Shown here: positions 56,316 through 64,000 of the stretch, piece by piece
How positions within the stretch are numbered: position 1 is the first letter of the stretch
How the letters are laid out: each line of letters begins with the position of its first letter
Notes under the pieces: model-generated
Seen by the model: the letters and a program-made list of their open reading frames with translations, nothing else
What the model was told of the DNA's origin: nothing
Databases searched by the model: none
Assembly: GCF_040546685.1 (NCBI RefSeq)
Contig: NZ_JBEPOH010000001.1
Coordinates: forward strand, 4,154,001 to 4,218,000
Length of the DNA: 64,000 bases
Direction: 5' to 3'
DNA from: Variovorax sp. OAS795
Lineage (GTDB): Bacteria; Pseudomonadota; Gammaproteobacteria; Burkholderiales; Burkholderiaceae_C
Program-made: the position numbers and the translations under genes

Positions 56316-57653
56316 TCAGCCGGGATGGGATTGCGAAGCGGCCGGTGCCCCGGCCCGCGCGTTGGCGGTCGGCACGGCAGAGCGGTTCGCGGGCGCCGCG
56401 GACACGGCCGGTGCGCCACGGCCCAGGTTCGCGGCCACGATGCGATCGACCTCGGCATCGGCGCCCTGGTCGAGCTTGCTGTAGACCTGCGTCTGCGAGA
56501 TGGCCGCGGCGCGCGGCGCATCGGCCAGCATCTTTCCGCTTTTCTGCGTGATGTCGATCTCGGCATCCATCGACAGGCCGATGCGCAGCGGGTTGGCCTT
56601 GAGCTGCTCGGGGTCGAGCGCGATGCGCACGGGCACGCGCTGCACCACCTTGATCCAGTTGCCGGTGGCGTTCTGGGCCGGCAGCAATGCGAATGCGCTG
56701 CCGGTGCCCACGCCCAGGCCCGCGACCTTGCCGGTGTATTCGACCTTCTTGCCGTAGAGGTCGGCACGCAGCTTCACGGGCTGGTCGATGCGGATGTTGC
56801 GCAGCTGCACTTCCTTGAAGTTCGCATCGACCCACAGCTGGTTGAGCGGCACGATCGACATCATCGGCGTGCCCGCCGCCACGCGCTGGCCGAGCTGCAC
56901 GGTGCGCTTGGCCACGTAGCCATCGACCGGCGCCGGCAGCGCCACGCGCTGCGTGGCGAGGTAGGCCTCGCGCACCTTGGCGGCAGCGGCCAGCACGCTG
57001 GGGTGGCGCGCCACGTCGGTGCCTTCGGTCAGCGACTGGTTGCTGGCCAGCGCTTCGCGCGCGGCCACCACGCCGGCCTGCGCGGCGGCAAGCTGGCTCT
57101 TGGCATTGTCGAGCGCCGTCTCGGCGTGGTTGAGCTCTTCCTTGGAGACCGCGCCATTGCCCGAGAGCGCGCGACGGCGCTGCAGGTCGTCCTGCGCCTT
57201 GGCGATGTCGCTCTGCGCCTTCACGATGTCCGCCTGTCGCAGCGTGACCTGCGCGGCCAGCGAGCCGTTGTTGGCGTAGAGCGTGCGCACCTGGCGCACC
57301 GCCTGCGCGAGCGCGGCCTCGGCCTGCTCGAGCGACACCTTCGCATCGGCGGGGTCCAGCTGCACCAGCGGCTGGCCGGCCTTCACGAAGTCGGTGTCGT
57401 CGGCATTGATGGCCATGACGGTGCCGCCGATCTGCGGCGTGATCTGGATCACGTTGCCCTGCACGTAGGCGTTGTCGGTGTCCTCGTAGTGGCTGGCAAC
57501 CAGCCATTCGTAGAGGCCCCAGCCGCCGCCCGCGACGATCACCACGGCCGCGAGCGCCGTGAGTGCGCGGCGGCGCTTGCCGTTGCCGGCGGGTGCTTCG
57601 GGCGCTGCGGAAGCGTTGGTTGCAGCGGATGTCGGAGTGTTGTTGTCGCTCAT
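56316..57653 (-). CDS. emrA: EmrA-type membrane fusion protein
   Basis: A 445-residue HlyD-family adaptor. A short cytoplasmic N-terminus rich in Asn/Ala/Pro leads to one membrane anchor (ALTALAAVVIVAGGGWGLYEWL). A barrel-sandwich domain follows (YVQGNVIQITPQIGGTVMAINADDTDFVKAGQPLVQLD), then a coiled coil (about 95-195) and a C-terminal beta barrel (GYVAKRTVQLGQRVAAGTPMMSIVPL). The last 70 residues are Ala/Pro-rich. It links EmrB to the outer-membrane channel encoded upstream. Confidence 0.93.
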   Translation of the reverse strand: MSDNNTPTSAATNASAAPEAPAGNGKRRRALTALAAVVIVAGGGWGLYEWLVASHYEDTDNAYVQGNVIQITPQIGGTVMAINADDTDFVKAGQPLVQLDPADAKVSLEQAEAALAQAVRQVRTLYANNGSLAAQVTLRQADIVKAQSDIAKAQDDLQRRRALSGNGAVSKEELNHAETALDNAKSQLAAAQAGVVAAREALASNQSLTEGTDVARHPSVLAAAAKVREAYLATQRVALPAPVDGYVAKRTVQLGQRVAAGTPMMSIVPLNQLWVDANFKEVQLRNIRIDQPVKLRADLYGKKVEYTGKVAGLGVGTGSAFALLPAQNATGNWIKVVQRVPVRIALDPEQLKANPLRIGLSMDAEIDITQKSGKMLADAPRAAAISQTQVYSKLDQGADAEVDRIVAANLGRGAPAVSAAPANRSAVPTANARAGAPAASQSHPG

Positions 57654-57691
57654 GATGAAGTTCTTTCCGAAGACGAAGAAGTCGGGTCAGT

Positions 57692-59170
57692 TCAGTGCAG
57701 TGCGGACGAAGCCGGCGCCGTAGCGGTGGCGGTGGCCGGCGGCTGCCATCCGCCGCCGAGCGCGCGCACCAGGCCCACCTGCGTGTCCAGCGCGCGGGCG
57801 GCGAGGTCGACCGCCAGCCGGCGCTGCGCGAGCACGGCGGTCTCCGCGGTCAGCACGTTGAGGTAGTTGCCGAGGCCCGCGCGGTAGCGCTGCACGGCGA
57901 TGTCGTAGGCGCCCTCTGCGGCGGTTTGCGCCTCTCGCTGCTGGGCCTGCTGGCGCGCGATCGACTGGGCGCTCGACACCTGGTCGGCCGCGTCGCGCAC
58001 GGCGTCCAGCACCGTGGCGTTGTAGCTCTCGATGGCCGCATCCTGGTCGGCCGCCTTGCCGCGCAGGTTGGCGCGCAGCCGGCCGCCTTCGAAGATCGGC
58101 AGGTGGATGGCCGGGCCCACGCCCCACTGCTCGCTGCCGGACTTGAGCAGCTTGCCGAAGCCCAGGCTCTGGAAGCCGACGAAAGCCGTGAGGTTGACGT
58201 TGGGATAGAACTGGGTCTTCGCGTTGGCCACGTCGCTGGTGGCGGCCTCGACGCGCCAGCGCGCGGCGGCGATGTCGGCACGGCGTCCGAGCAGGTCGGC
58301 CGGAATGTTGGCCTGCAGCGCGATGGGCTTGACGGTCTCGAGCACCGGCGGCTTGAGCGATGCGGACACGTTGGGCCGGCCCACGAGCGCATCGAGTGCG
58401 TGCTGCTGCAGCGCGATCTGCTCGTTCAGCGCTTCGATCTGCTGGCGTGCTTCAGGCAGGCCGCCCTCGCTCTGGCGCAGTTCGAGGCGGGTGTCGAGGC
58501 CGGCCGACACGCGGTCGCGCACGAGCTTGAGCGTCTCGTCGCGCTGGGCCAGCGTGCGCTGGGCCACGCCGAGCTGCTCGTTCAGCCGTGCCCACTGGAA
58601 GTAGCCGCGCGCCACATTGCTGGCCAGCAGCACGCGTGCGGCATCGGCATCGGCCGCGGCGGCATTCGCGGTGCCGATGGCGGCTTCGAGCGCGGTGCGA
58701 TTCTTGCCGAAGAAGTCGAGCTCCCAGCTCGCGCCGAGCTGCAGCAGGCCGATGTTCTGGGTCGAGCCGCCCAGCGGCTCCGGATAGATGTAGTTGCTGT
58801 TGAACTTCTGGCGGTTCAGCTCGAGCTCGCCGTTCACCTTGGGCTTCAGGGCCGACTCGGCGATGTCCGCCGATGCCTGCGCCCGCGCAAGGCGCGCACG
58901 CGCCACCTGCAGGTTTGGATTGCCGGCCACGGCCTGGTCGATCAGCGCGTCGAGCTGCGCATCGCCGAAGGCCCGCCACCATTGGCTGTCGACACTGGGC
59001 ACGACCGCGGCATTGGTGTCGGCGGCAATGCCGAGCGACGAGGCATCGCGAAGCTTCGCCTCGGAGCCGATGCCGGCCATGTCGGCACAGCCGCCCAGCG
59101 CAACCAGGAGGAGCGCGGCGGCCACGACGGGGGTGCGGCGCATGGCGCGTGCGGCAAGGGATTCAGTCAT
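57692..59170 (-). CDS. Outer-membrane efflux lipoprotein (OprM/NodT family)
   Basis: A 492-residue TolC-like channel with a lipoprotein signal ending LLLVALGGC. DSQWWRAFGDAQLDALIDQAVAGNPNLQVARARLARAQASADIAESAL and the second repeat QSIARQQAQQREAQTAAEGAYDIAVQRYRAGLGNYLNVLTAETAVL are the family hallmarks. The ATG at 59170 follows GGAG and overlaps the marR stop by 8 bases, so it is translationally coupled. With emrA and emrB it forms a three-part efflux pump. Confidence 0.92.
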   Translation of the reverse strand: MTESLAARAMRRTPVVAAALLLVALGGCADMAGIGSEAKLRDASSLGIAADTNAAVVPSVDSQWWRAFGDAQLDALIDQAVAGNPNLQVARARLARAQASADIAESALKPKVNGELELNRQKFNSNYIYPEPLGGSTQNIGLLQLGASWELDFFGKNRTALEAAIGTANAAAADADAARVLLASNVARGYFQWARLNEQLGVAQRTLAQRDETLKLVRDRVSAGLDTRLELRQSEGGLPEARQQIEALNEQIALQQHALDALVGRPNVSASLKPPVLETVKPIALQANIPADLLGRRADIAAARWRVEAATSDVANAKTQFYPNVNLTAFVGFQSLGFGKLLKSGSEQWGVGPAIHLPIFEGGRLRANLRGKAADQDAAIESYNATVLDAVRDAADQVSSAQSIARQQAQQREAQTAAEGAYDIAVQRYRAGLGNYLNVLTAETAVLAQRRLAVDLAARALDTQVGLVRALGGGWQPPATATATAPASSALH

Positions 59171-59696
59171 TTTTTTCTCCACGGGCCGCGAGGGCCTGGG
59201 CGTTGTCGAGGATGCGGCGCAGGTAGCCCTTGAGCTGCTCCCACTCTTCGTTGGTGAAACCCGCCAGGTGCTCGTTCTGCACGCGGCTCAGCACGTGCGG
59301 AACCTCCTTGGCGGCGGCACGGCCCTCTTCGGTCAGTTCGATGTTGACCACGCGGCGGTCTTCCAGCGAGCGGACGCGCCGGCACAGGCCCTTGGCTTCG
59401 AGCCGGTCGAGCAGGCGCGTCATGGCACCGGCATCGAGTTCGCAGGCCCGCGCCAGCTCGGCCACGGTGGTGGCCGCGCCGACGTGCAGCTTGTACAGGG
59501 GGAGCCATTGGGGAAAGGTCGGGCTGCCGGGTTCGCACATGCGGGTTTCCACGGCCTGGGCCACGGCGCTCAATATGCGCCGCATCAAATACCCGATGCT
59601 TTCCTCGGCCTTGTAGGTCTCGGCACGGTAGAAGTCGGCCGGCCGCAGCTTCGGATCGCCGGAGACCGGGACTTTCGGGGTGTCTGCATCGCTCAT
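59163..59696 (-). CDS. MarR-family regulator of the efflux operon
   Basis: A 177-residue winged-helix repressor. TTVAELARACELDAGAMTRLLDRLEAKGLCRRVRSLEDRRVVNIELTEEGR is the MarR DNA-binding domain. It resembles EmrR/MprA in being the first gene of an emrAB-type operon. The ATG at 59696 has no Shine-Dalgarno sequence; a TAATAT -10 box ends 7 bases upstream. A dyad within this promoter suggests autorepression, released by pump substrates. Confidence 0.93.
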   Translation of the reverse strand: MSDADTPKVPVSGDPKLRPADFYRAETYKAEESIGYLMRRILSAVAQAVETRMCEPGSPTFPQWLPLYKLHVGAATTVAELARACELDAGAMTRLLDRLEAKGLCRRVRSLEDRRVVNIELTEEGRAAAKEVPHVLSRVQNEHLAGFTNEEWEQLKGYLRRILDNAQALAARGEKND

Positions 59697-59703
59697 GGCG
59701 GAA

Positions 59704-59732
59704 ATATTAGTTGCCCAAGCAATTATTGTCAA
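59704..59732 (-). promoter_or_regulatory. marR/efflux operon promoter with embedded operator
   Basis: Minus strand: -35 TTGACA (59732-59727), 17-base spacer, -10 TAATAT (59709-59704), then 7 bases to the marR ATG. The dyad TAGTTGC-CCAA-GCAATTA (plus strand 59708-59725) fills the spacer and touches the -10; one mismatch per seven-base arm. This is where a MarR dimer would block RNA polymerase. Confidence 0.85.
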
Positions 59733-59771
59733 GGCTGCCTTTGTGGTGGCAAGGGTCGGTAGAATCCGGCC

Positions 59772-61556
59772 ATGGCTTCTTCCCCCCTGTCAACACCGGC
59801 CAAGGGCTCGCCCCGATCGCTGTCGGGCCTGAGCCCTTTTCTCCGGCCCTACCGCGTGCAGATCGTGCTGGCGGGCGTCTTCCTGGTGTTCGCAGCCATC
59901 ACGACGCTGGTGTTTCCGCTGGCGCTGCGCAGCCTGATCGATGGTGGGCTGGTCAGCGCCGACAAGGGCTCGCAGACGATGGCGCTGCGCGAGCACTTCG
60001 GCGCCCTTTTCGCGGTGGCCGTGGCGCTCGGGCTTTTTTCGGCCGCGCGCTTCTATACGGTGAGCTGGCTCGGCGAGCGCGTCACGGCCGACCTGCGCAA
60101 TGCCGTGTACAACCATGTGCTGCGCCAGAGCCCCGCATTCTTCGAGACCACGCAGACGGGCGAAGTGCTGTCGCGCCTGACGGCCGACACCACGCTGGTA
60201 CAGACGGTGGTCGGCTCCTCGCTGAGCATGGGGCTGCGCAACGCGGTCATGGGCGTGGGCGCGCTGGCGGTGCTGATCTGGACCAATCCCTACGTGATGG
60301 TCCAGGTACTGGGCATCCTGGTGCTGGTGGTGCTGCCGAGCATGTGGTTCGGCCGGCGCGTGCGCAAGCTCTCGCGCGCCAGCCAGGACCGCGTGGCCGA
60401 CTCGAGCGCGATTGCCGCCGAGGTGCTCAATGCGATCCCGGTGGTGCAGAGCTACACGGCCGAAGCGCGCGAAGCCGGCCGCTTCAATGCCTCGACCGAG
60501 AACGCCTTCAGGACCGCGGTGCGCCGCACCAAGGCCCGCTCGGTGCTGGTCGCCTTCATCATCATCGCCACCTCGGCCGCGCTGCTGTGGGGCCTGTACC
60601 AGGGCACGCAAGCGGTGCTGCGAGGCGACATCACGGCCGGGCACCTGGGCCAGACGGTGGTCTACGTGGCCATTCTCGCGAGCGCGACCGCCGTGCTGGG
60701 CGAGGTCTATGGCGACCTGCTGCGGGCCGCCGGCGCCACCGAGCGCCTGATGGAATTGCTGCACGCACCCGCGGCCATCGTGTCTCCGCCGAAGCCGGCG
60801 GCCGCGCCGGTACCGGTGGCGGGCAGCGCGGTGCGGTTCGAGGCGGTGACCTTCCACTACCCCTCGCGGCCCGGCACGCCCGCGCTGAAAGACTTCAGCC
60901 TCGGCGTCATGCCCGGCGAAACCGTGGCACTGGTGGGCTCGAGCGGCGCCGGCAAGAGCACGGTGTTCCAGCTGCTGCTGCGCTACTACGATCCGCAGTC
61001 GGGGCAGCTGCTGCTCGACGGCGTGCCGCTCGCTTCGCTCGCGCTCCCCGACCTGCGCACCCGCATCGGCCTGGTGCCGCAGGACGCCGTGATCTTCTCG
61101 GCCAGCGCTTTCGAGAACATCCGCTATGGCCGCCCCGAAGCCAGCGCCGACGAAGTGCATGCCGCCGCCCGCGCCGCCTTTGCGCACGACTTTCTCATGG
61201 CGCTGCCCGAGGGCTACGACACCTTCCTGGGCGAGCGAGGGGTGCGCCTGTCGGGCGGACAGCGCCAGCGCATCGCCATTGCGCGCGCCATTCTCAAGAA
61301 CCCGCCGCTCCTCTTGCTGGACGAAGCCACCAGCGCGCTCGATGCGGAGAGCGAGCGCATGGTGCAGGCGGCGCTCGAATCGGCCATGGAGGGACGGACC
61401 ACGCTGGTGATTGCGCACCGCCTCGCAACCGTGCAAAAGGCCGACCGCATCATCGTGCTGGACCACGGCGGCATCGTCGAACACGGAACGCATGCCGCGC
61501 TGGTGGCGCAAGGCGGGGTCTACGCCCGCCTGGCCGCGCTTCAGTTCACGGCCTGA
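59772..61556 (+). CDS. MsbA-like ABC exporter (fused membrane and ATPase domains)
   Basis: A 594-residue half-transporter. Six helices occupy about 25-315 (LAGVFLVFAAITTLVFPLALRSLIDGG and so on). The ATPase domain has VTFHYPSRPGTPALKDFSL, Walker A GSSGAGKST, signature LSGGQRQRIAIARA, Walker B LLLLDEATSALD and H-loop IAHRLATV. It is of the MsbA/BmrA class, exporting lipids or drugs. A TAGAAT hexamer ends 6 bases before the ATG. It is divergent from marR; 75 bases separate the starts and contain the marR operator, so it could be under the same regulator. Confidence 0.91.
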   Translation: MASSPLSTPAKGSPRSLSGLSPFLRPYRVQIVLAGVFLVFAAITTLVFPLALRSLIDGGLVSADKGSQTMALREHFGALFAVAVALGLFSAARFYTVSWLGERVTADLRNAVYNHVLRQSPAFFETTQTGEVLSRLTADTTLVQTVVGSSLSMGLRNAVMGVGALAVLIWTNPYVMVQVLGILVLVVLPSMWFGRRVRKLSRASQDRVADSSAIAAEVLNAIPVVQSYTAEAREAGRFNASTENAFRTAVRRTKARSVLVAFIIIATSAALLWGLYQGTQAVLRGDITAGHLGQTVVYVAILASATAVLGEVYGDLLRAAGATERLMELLHAPAAIVSPPKPAAAPVPVAGSAVRFEAVTFHYPSRPGTPALKDFSLGVMPGETVALVGSSGAGKSTVFQLLLRYYDPQSGQLLLDGVPLASLALPDLRTRIGLVPQDAVIFSASAFENIRYGRPEASADEVHAAARAAFAHDFLMALPEGYDTFLGERGVRLSGGQRQRIAIARAILKNPPLLLLDEATSALDAESERMVQAALESAMEGRTTLVIAHRLATVQKADRIIVLDHGGIVEHGTHAALVAQGGVYARLAALQFTA

Positions 61557-61577
61557 ACCTGCGGGAGAGGCTGCAGA

Positions 61578-62045
61578 CTACTGCAGCGTTTCCTTGAGCG
61601 CAGCGGGAATCGGCAGCGGCATCACCTGGATGCCTTCGTCGAGCAGCGCCTCGGTCTGCTCGCGCGTGGCCCGGCCGCGGATCCCGCGCTCCTCGGCTTC
61701 GCCGTAGTGCATCTTGCGGGCCTCGTCGGCAAAGCGCTCGCCGACGTCTTCGGTCTTTGCAAGCACCTCGCGCACGGCGCGCATCCAGCGCGCCTCGGGA
61801 GACATTTCGGCCGGGGCCTGCGCCTTGTCGGGCGAGGCCGGTGCCGCGGGTGCCGCAGCGTTCGCCGGTGCCTTCGGGTTGCCCAGGTTCAGGCGCGGCG
61901 CGCTCAGGAGTTTGACGATGCGCGTGTCGGCACAGACCGGGCACTCGACCAGGCCGGCCGAGAGTTGGGATTCGAACGCCTCGCTGGATGCAAACCAGCC
62001 TTCGAAGCCGTGGCCATGCGAGCAGCGTAGATCGAGAACCTTCAT
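61578..62045 (-). CDS. DUF1178 family protein
   Basis: A 155-residue soluble protein. The N-terminus MKVLDLRCSHGHGFEGWFASSEAFESQLSAGLVECPVC with Cys8, a His and CPVC forms a probable zinc ribbon, the DUF1178 signature. RWMRAVREVLAKTEDVGERFADEARKMHYGEAEERGIRGRAT is the conserved C-terminal half, with an Ala/Pro linker between. Function unknown. Seven bases separate it from the NUDIX gene, so the two are probably co-transcribed. Confidence 0.88.
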   Translation of the reverse strand: MKVLDLRCSHGHGFEGWFASSEAFESQLSAGLVECPVCADTRIVKLLSAPRLNLGNPKAPANAAAPAAPASPDKAQAPAEMSPEARWMRAVREVLAKTEDVGERFADEARKMHYGEAEERGIRGRATREQTEALLDEGIQVMPLPIPAALKETLQ

Positions 62046-62052
62046 GCGCGGA

Positions 62053-62661
62053 TTATCCCGCGCCGCCTTGCGAAGCGGGGGCCTTCCAGTCGAGTTCCCA
62101 TGCGCCCGACAGGACGTTCTGCAGCCAGAGCGTGCAAGTGAGCGACTTGGCGTCGGTGATGGTGCCGTCGCGGCACCAGCCGGCCACTTCCTGCGGCGTG
62201 GCCGTGAACACGTCGAGGAACTCGCCGTGGTCGAGCTGGCGCGTGCCGAGCGACAGGCCGCGCGCAAAGTAGATGTGGATGATCTCGGTCGAATAGGCCA
62301 CCGCCAGGTGCATGGCGCCGGCATAGGCCCATTCGCGCGCGGTGTAGCCGGTTTCCTCGAGCAGCTCGCGCTGGCCGCAGAGGAACGGGTCTTCGCCGGC
62401 GTCCAGCTTGCCGGCCGGAAACTCGGTCATCACGTGCGCAACGGGGTAGCGGTACTGGCGCTCCAGCACCACGCGGCCGTCGTCGAGCAGCGGAACGACC
62501 ACCACCGCACCCGGATGGATCACGTATTCGCGCGTCGCGGTGTGGCCGTCGGGCAGGCGCACCGTGTCGCGGCAGACCTTGAGGAAATTGCCGTCGAGGA
62601 GGACCTCGCTCGCGGTGCGTTCTTCCTTCAGGTGCGATTCGGCATTGGAGTCGGAAGTCAT
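62053..62661 (-). CDS. NUDIX hydrolase (ADP-ribose pyrophosphatase-like)
   Basis: A 202-residue hydrolase with the NUDIX box GKLDAGEDPFLCGQRELLEETGY, carrying the REx2EE core. The preceding VLERQYRYPVAHVMTEFPAG segment, with its E-x-P-A-G motif, is typical of ADP-ribose pyrophosphatases (NudF). It would recycle ADP-ribose from NAD turnover. One base separates it from the DUF2818 gene upstream, so it is in the nuo-linked transcript. Confidence 0.9.
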   Translation of the reverse strand: MTSDSNAESHLKEERTASEVLLDGNFLKVCRDTVRLPDGHTATREYVIHPGAVVVVPLLDDGRVVLERQYRYPVAHVMTEFPAGKLDAGEDPFLCGQRELLEETGYTAREWAYAGAMHLAVAYSTEIIHIYFARGLSLGTRQLDHGEFLDVFTATPQEVAGWCRDGTITDAKSLTCTLWLQNVLSGAWELDWKAPASQGGAG

Positions 62662-62662
62662 G

Positions 62663-62968
62663 TCAGTGCCTGTGCTTCATGAGGTAGCGCCAGGTGAACC
62701 CTGGAAAGGCCAGCACGATGAAGAGCGCGCCGGTCACCGCGTAGAACTCCCAGCCCTGCGGCGCGATCTGCCCTGCCCTGCGTTCGAACAGCAGGCCGAC
62801 GCCGCCGGCGACGAAGTACAACGCCACGAGTTCGGCCAGGCGGATCGCCAGCGGCTTGGGCTGCGTGCGCAGCGTTACGACGCCGAACAGCCGTTCGTTG
62901 AGGAACGGCAGGTTGGCCGCCAGCAGCGCCACCACGAGCACGACCCAGACCGAGGCGGTTTGCGACAC
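62663..62968 (-). CDS. DUF2818 membrane protein
   Basis: A 101-residue membrane protein with three or four hydrophobic segments (VWVVLVVALLAANLPFL, LAELVALYFVAGGVGLLFE, WEFYAVTGALFIVLAFPGFTWRYL). DUF2818 proteins are characteristically encoded right after nuoN in betaproteobacteria, as here (16 bases after it), suggesting a link with complex I. Function unknown. Confidence 0.88.
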   Translation of the reverse strand: MSQTASVWVVLVVALLAANLPFLNERLFGVVTLRTQPKPLAIRLAELVALYFVAGGVGLLFERRAGQIAPQGWEFYAVTGALFIVLAFPGFTWRYLMKHRH

Positions 62969-62984
62969 CGTGCGAAGGCCGGGA

Positions 62985-64000
62985 TCAGTTGGCCAGCGTC
63001 GCGACGATGGCGTTGGCGCACAGCGTCATGAGGCCGCCGGGAACGATGCCCAGCACGAGAATCAGCAAGCCGTTGATCGACAGCACGGTGCGCACGTCGC
63101 GCGGCGCCGACACGGTGCTGGCGGTGACGGGCGCGTCGAAGTACATGACCTTGACCACACGCAGGTAGTAGAAGGCGCCGATCAGCGACATGATGACCGC
63201 GAACACCGCAAGGCCGATGTAGATCGCCTGGCCCGACGCGATCAGCGCCTGCAGGACCGCGAGCTTGGCATAGAACCCGACCAGCGGCGGCAGGCCCGCG
63301 AGCGAGAACATGGCGATGGCCATCACGCCGGCATACAGCGGGCTGCGCTGGTTCAGGCCCGCCAGGTCGGTGATCTCTTCGCTCTCGAAGCCTTCGCGCG
63401 CCAGCAGCAGGATGATGCCGAAGCTGGCCAGCGTGGTCAGAACATAGGTCACGATGTAGAACATCGAGGCGCTGTACGCGAACTGCGCGTTGTAGGTGTT
63501 GCCGTTGACCACGCCCGCCACCAGGCCCAGCAGCATGAAGCCCATCTGCGCGATGGTCGAGTAGGCCAGCATGCGCTTGAGATTGGTCTGCGCAATGGCC
63601 GCCAGGTTGCCCACCAGCAGCGAGGCGATGGCCAGCAGGGCCAGCATCTGCTGCCAGTCGAAGGCCAGCGGCAGCAGCCCTTCCACCAGCAGGCGGATGA
63701 TGATCGCGAAGGCGGCCAGCTCCGGCGCCGCGCCGATCAGCAGCGTGACCGCCGTCGGGGCGCCCTGGTACACGTCGGGCACCCACATGTGGAATGGCGC
63801 CGCCCCCACCTTGAAGGCCAGGCCCGCAACGATGAACACCAGGCCGAACACCAGCACCTGGTGGTTCACCTTGCCGCTCGCGATGATCTTGAACACCTCG
63901 TTGGTGTCGAGCGAGCCGGTTGCGCCGTACAGCATCGACAGGCCGTACAGCAGGAAGCCGCTGGCCATGGCGCCGAGCACGAAGTACTTCATGGCCGCCT
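62985..64000 (-). CDS. nuoN: NADH-quinone oxidoreductase subunit N, N-terminus cut by window edge
   Basis: Proton-pumping antiporter-like subunit of complex I. About 337 C-terminal residues are visible of roughly 490. Landmarks: [64 protein letters not shown] with the proton-path Lys, [18 protein letters not shown] with a second Lys, and [19 protein letters not shown]. It is the last gene of the nuo operon, continuing off the right edge. Confidence 0.95.
   Translation of the reverse strand, partial: AAMKYFVLGAMASGFLLYGLSMLYGATGSLDTNEVFKIIASGKVNHQVLVFGLVFIVAGLAFKVGAAPFHMWVPDVYQGAPTAVTLLIGAAPELAAFAIIIRLLVEGLLPLAFDWQQMLALLAIASLLVGNLAAIAQTNLKRMLAYSTIAQMGFMLLGLVAGVVNGNTYNAQFAYSASMFYIVTYVLTTLASFGIILLLAREGFESEEITDLAGLNQRSPLYAGVMAIAMFSLAGLPPLVGFYAKLAVLQALIASGQAIYIGLAVFAVIMSLIGAFYYLRVVKVMYFDAPVTASTVSAPRDVRTVLSINGLLILVLGIVPGGLMTLCANAIVATLAN

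Noticed and set aside
54688..57507. 939-codon minus-strand frame across emrA and emrB
   Set aside because: Third-frame shadow of two well-recognised genes on the same strand; low complexity and Gly/Arg/His-rich.

Overview
The window is a high-GC (roughly two-thirds G+C by eye), densely coded chromosome segment with no rRNA, tRNA, phage or transposase gene visible. Protein sequences and gene neighbourhoods (pyrG-kdsA-eno-ftsB, dapA-bamC, nuoN-DUF2818-NUDIX, tandem Bug-type solute receptors, Liv-type ABC operon) point to a betaproteobacterium of the order Burkholderiales, most likely family Comamonadaceae and close to Variovorax. The genus is inferred from recall, not from a search.

Layout. 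1-3480: a truncated lytic transglycosylase, parE, and two coupled lipoprotein genes (minus). 3682-8631: MFS transporter, a 50-codon microprotein coupled to a methyltransferase, then dapA, bamC and a metallo-beta-lactamase-fold gene (plus). 8728-14150: mostly minus genes (lipoproteins, ribosomal-oxygenase-like cupin, dut, a membrane protein, coaBC), with a SlyD-type isomerase on plus. 14304-21277: a plus run pyrG, kdsA, DUF1330, eno, ftsB, an 80-bp tandem repeat, pnuC, an NadR-type kinase and an unknown secreted protein. 21290-30806: Hsp33, gamma-carbonic anhydrase, a DUF455 protein, a MaoC hydratase plus thiolase with their TetR regulator, three Bug receptors, a DUF72 protein and xerD. 30908-41037: an AEC transporter, a small AT-rich island, queG/tsaE with overlapping divergent starts, amiC, a glycine-zipper lipoprotein, dedA, mutL, an alpha/beta-hydrolase lipoprotein and miaA. 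41034-49688: parts of an AttEFGH-like ABC system (ATPase, FtsX-type permease, AttH-like lipocalin protein) separated by a threonine dehydratase-like gene, a YCII/sigma-factor pair, a 352-bp palindromic repeat and a PLP enzyme. 49719-54447: a complete branched-chain-amino-acid-type ABC operon (minus). 54723-59696: a marR-oprM-emrA-emrB efflux operon (minus). 59772-64000: an MsbA-like exporter (plus), then DUF1178, NUDIX, DUF2818 and the C-terminal part of nuoN (minus).

How genes work together. PnuC and the adjacent kinase look like a nicotinamide riboside import-and-trap unit. The TetR protein has matching dyads (CTACC-N8-GGTAGG) at its own start and in front of the thiolase gene. The MarR protein has a dyad lying between a perfect -35 and a good -10 box ahead of the efflux operon. 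At nine genes a -10-like hexamer ends 6-8 bases before the start codon with no clear Shine-Dalgarno sequence, which suggests frequent leaderless transcripts. No complete new defence or biosynthetic system is visible. The most unusual DNA is the AT-rich island at 31826-32509, flanked by imperfect direct repeats.
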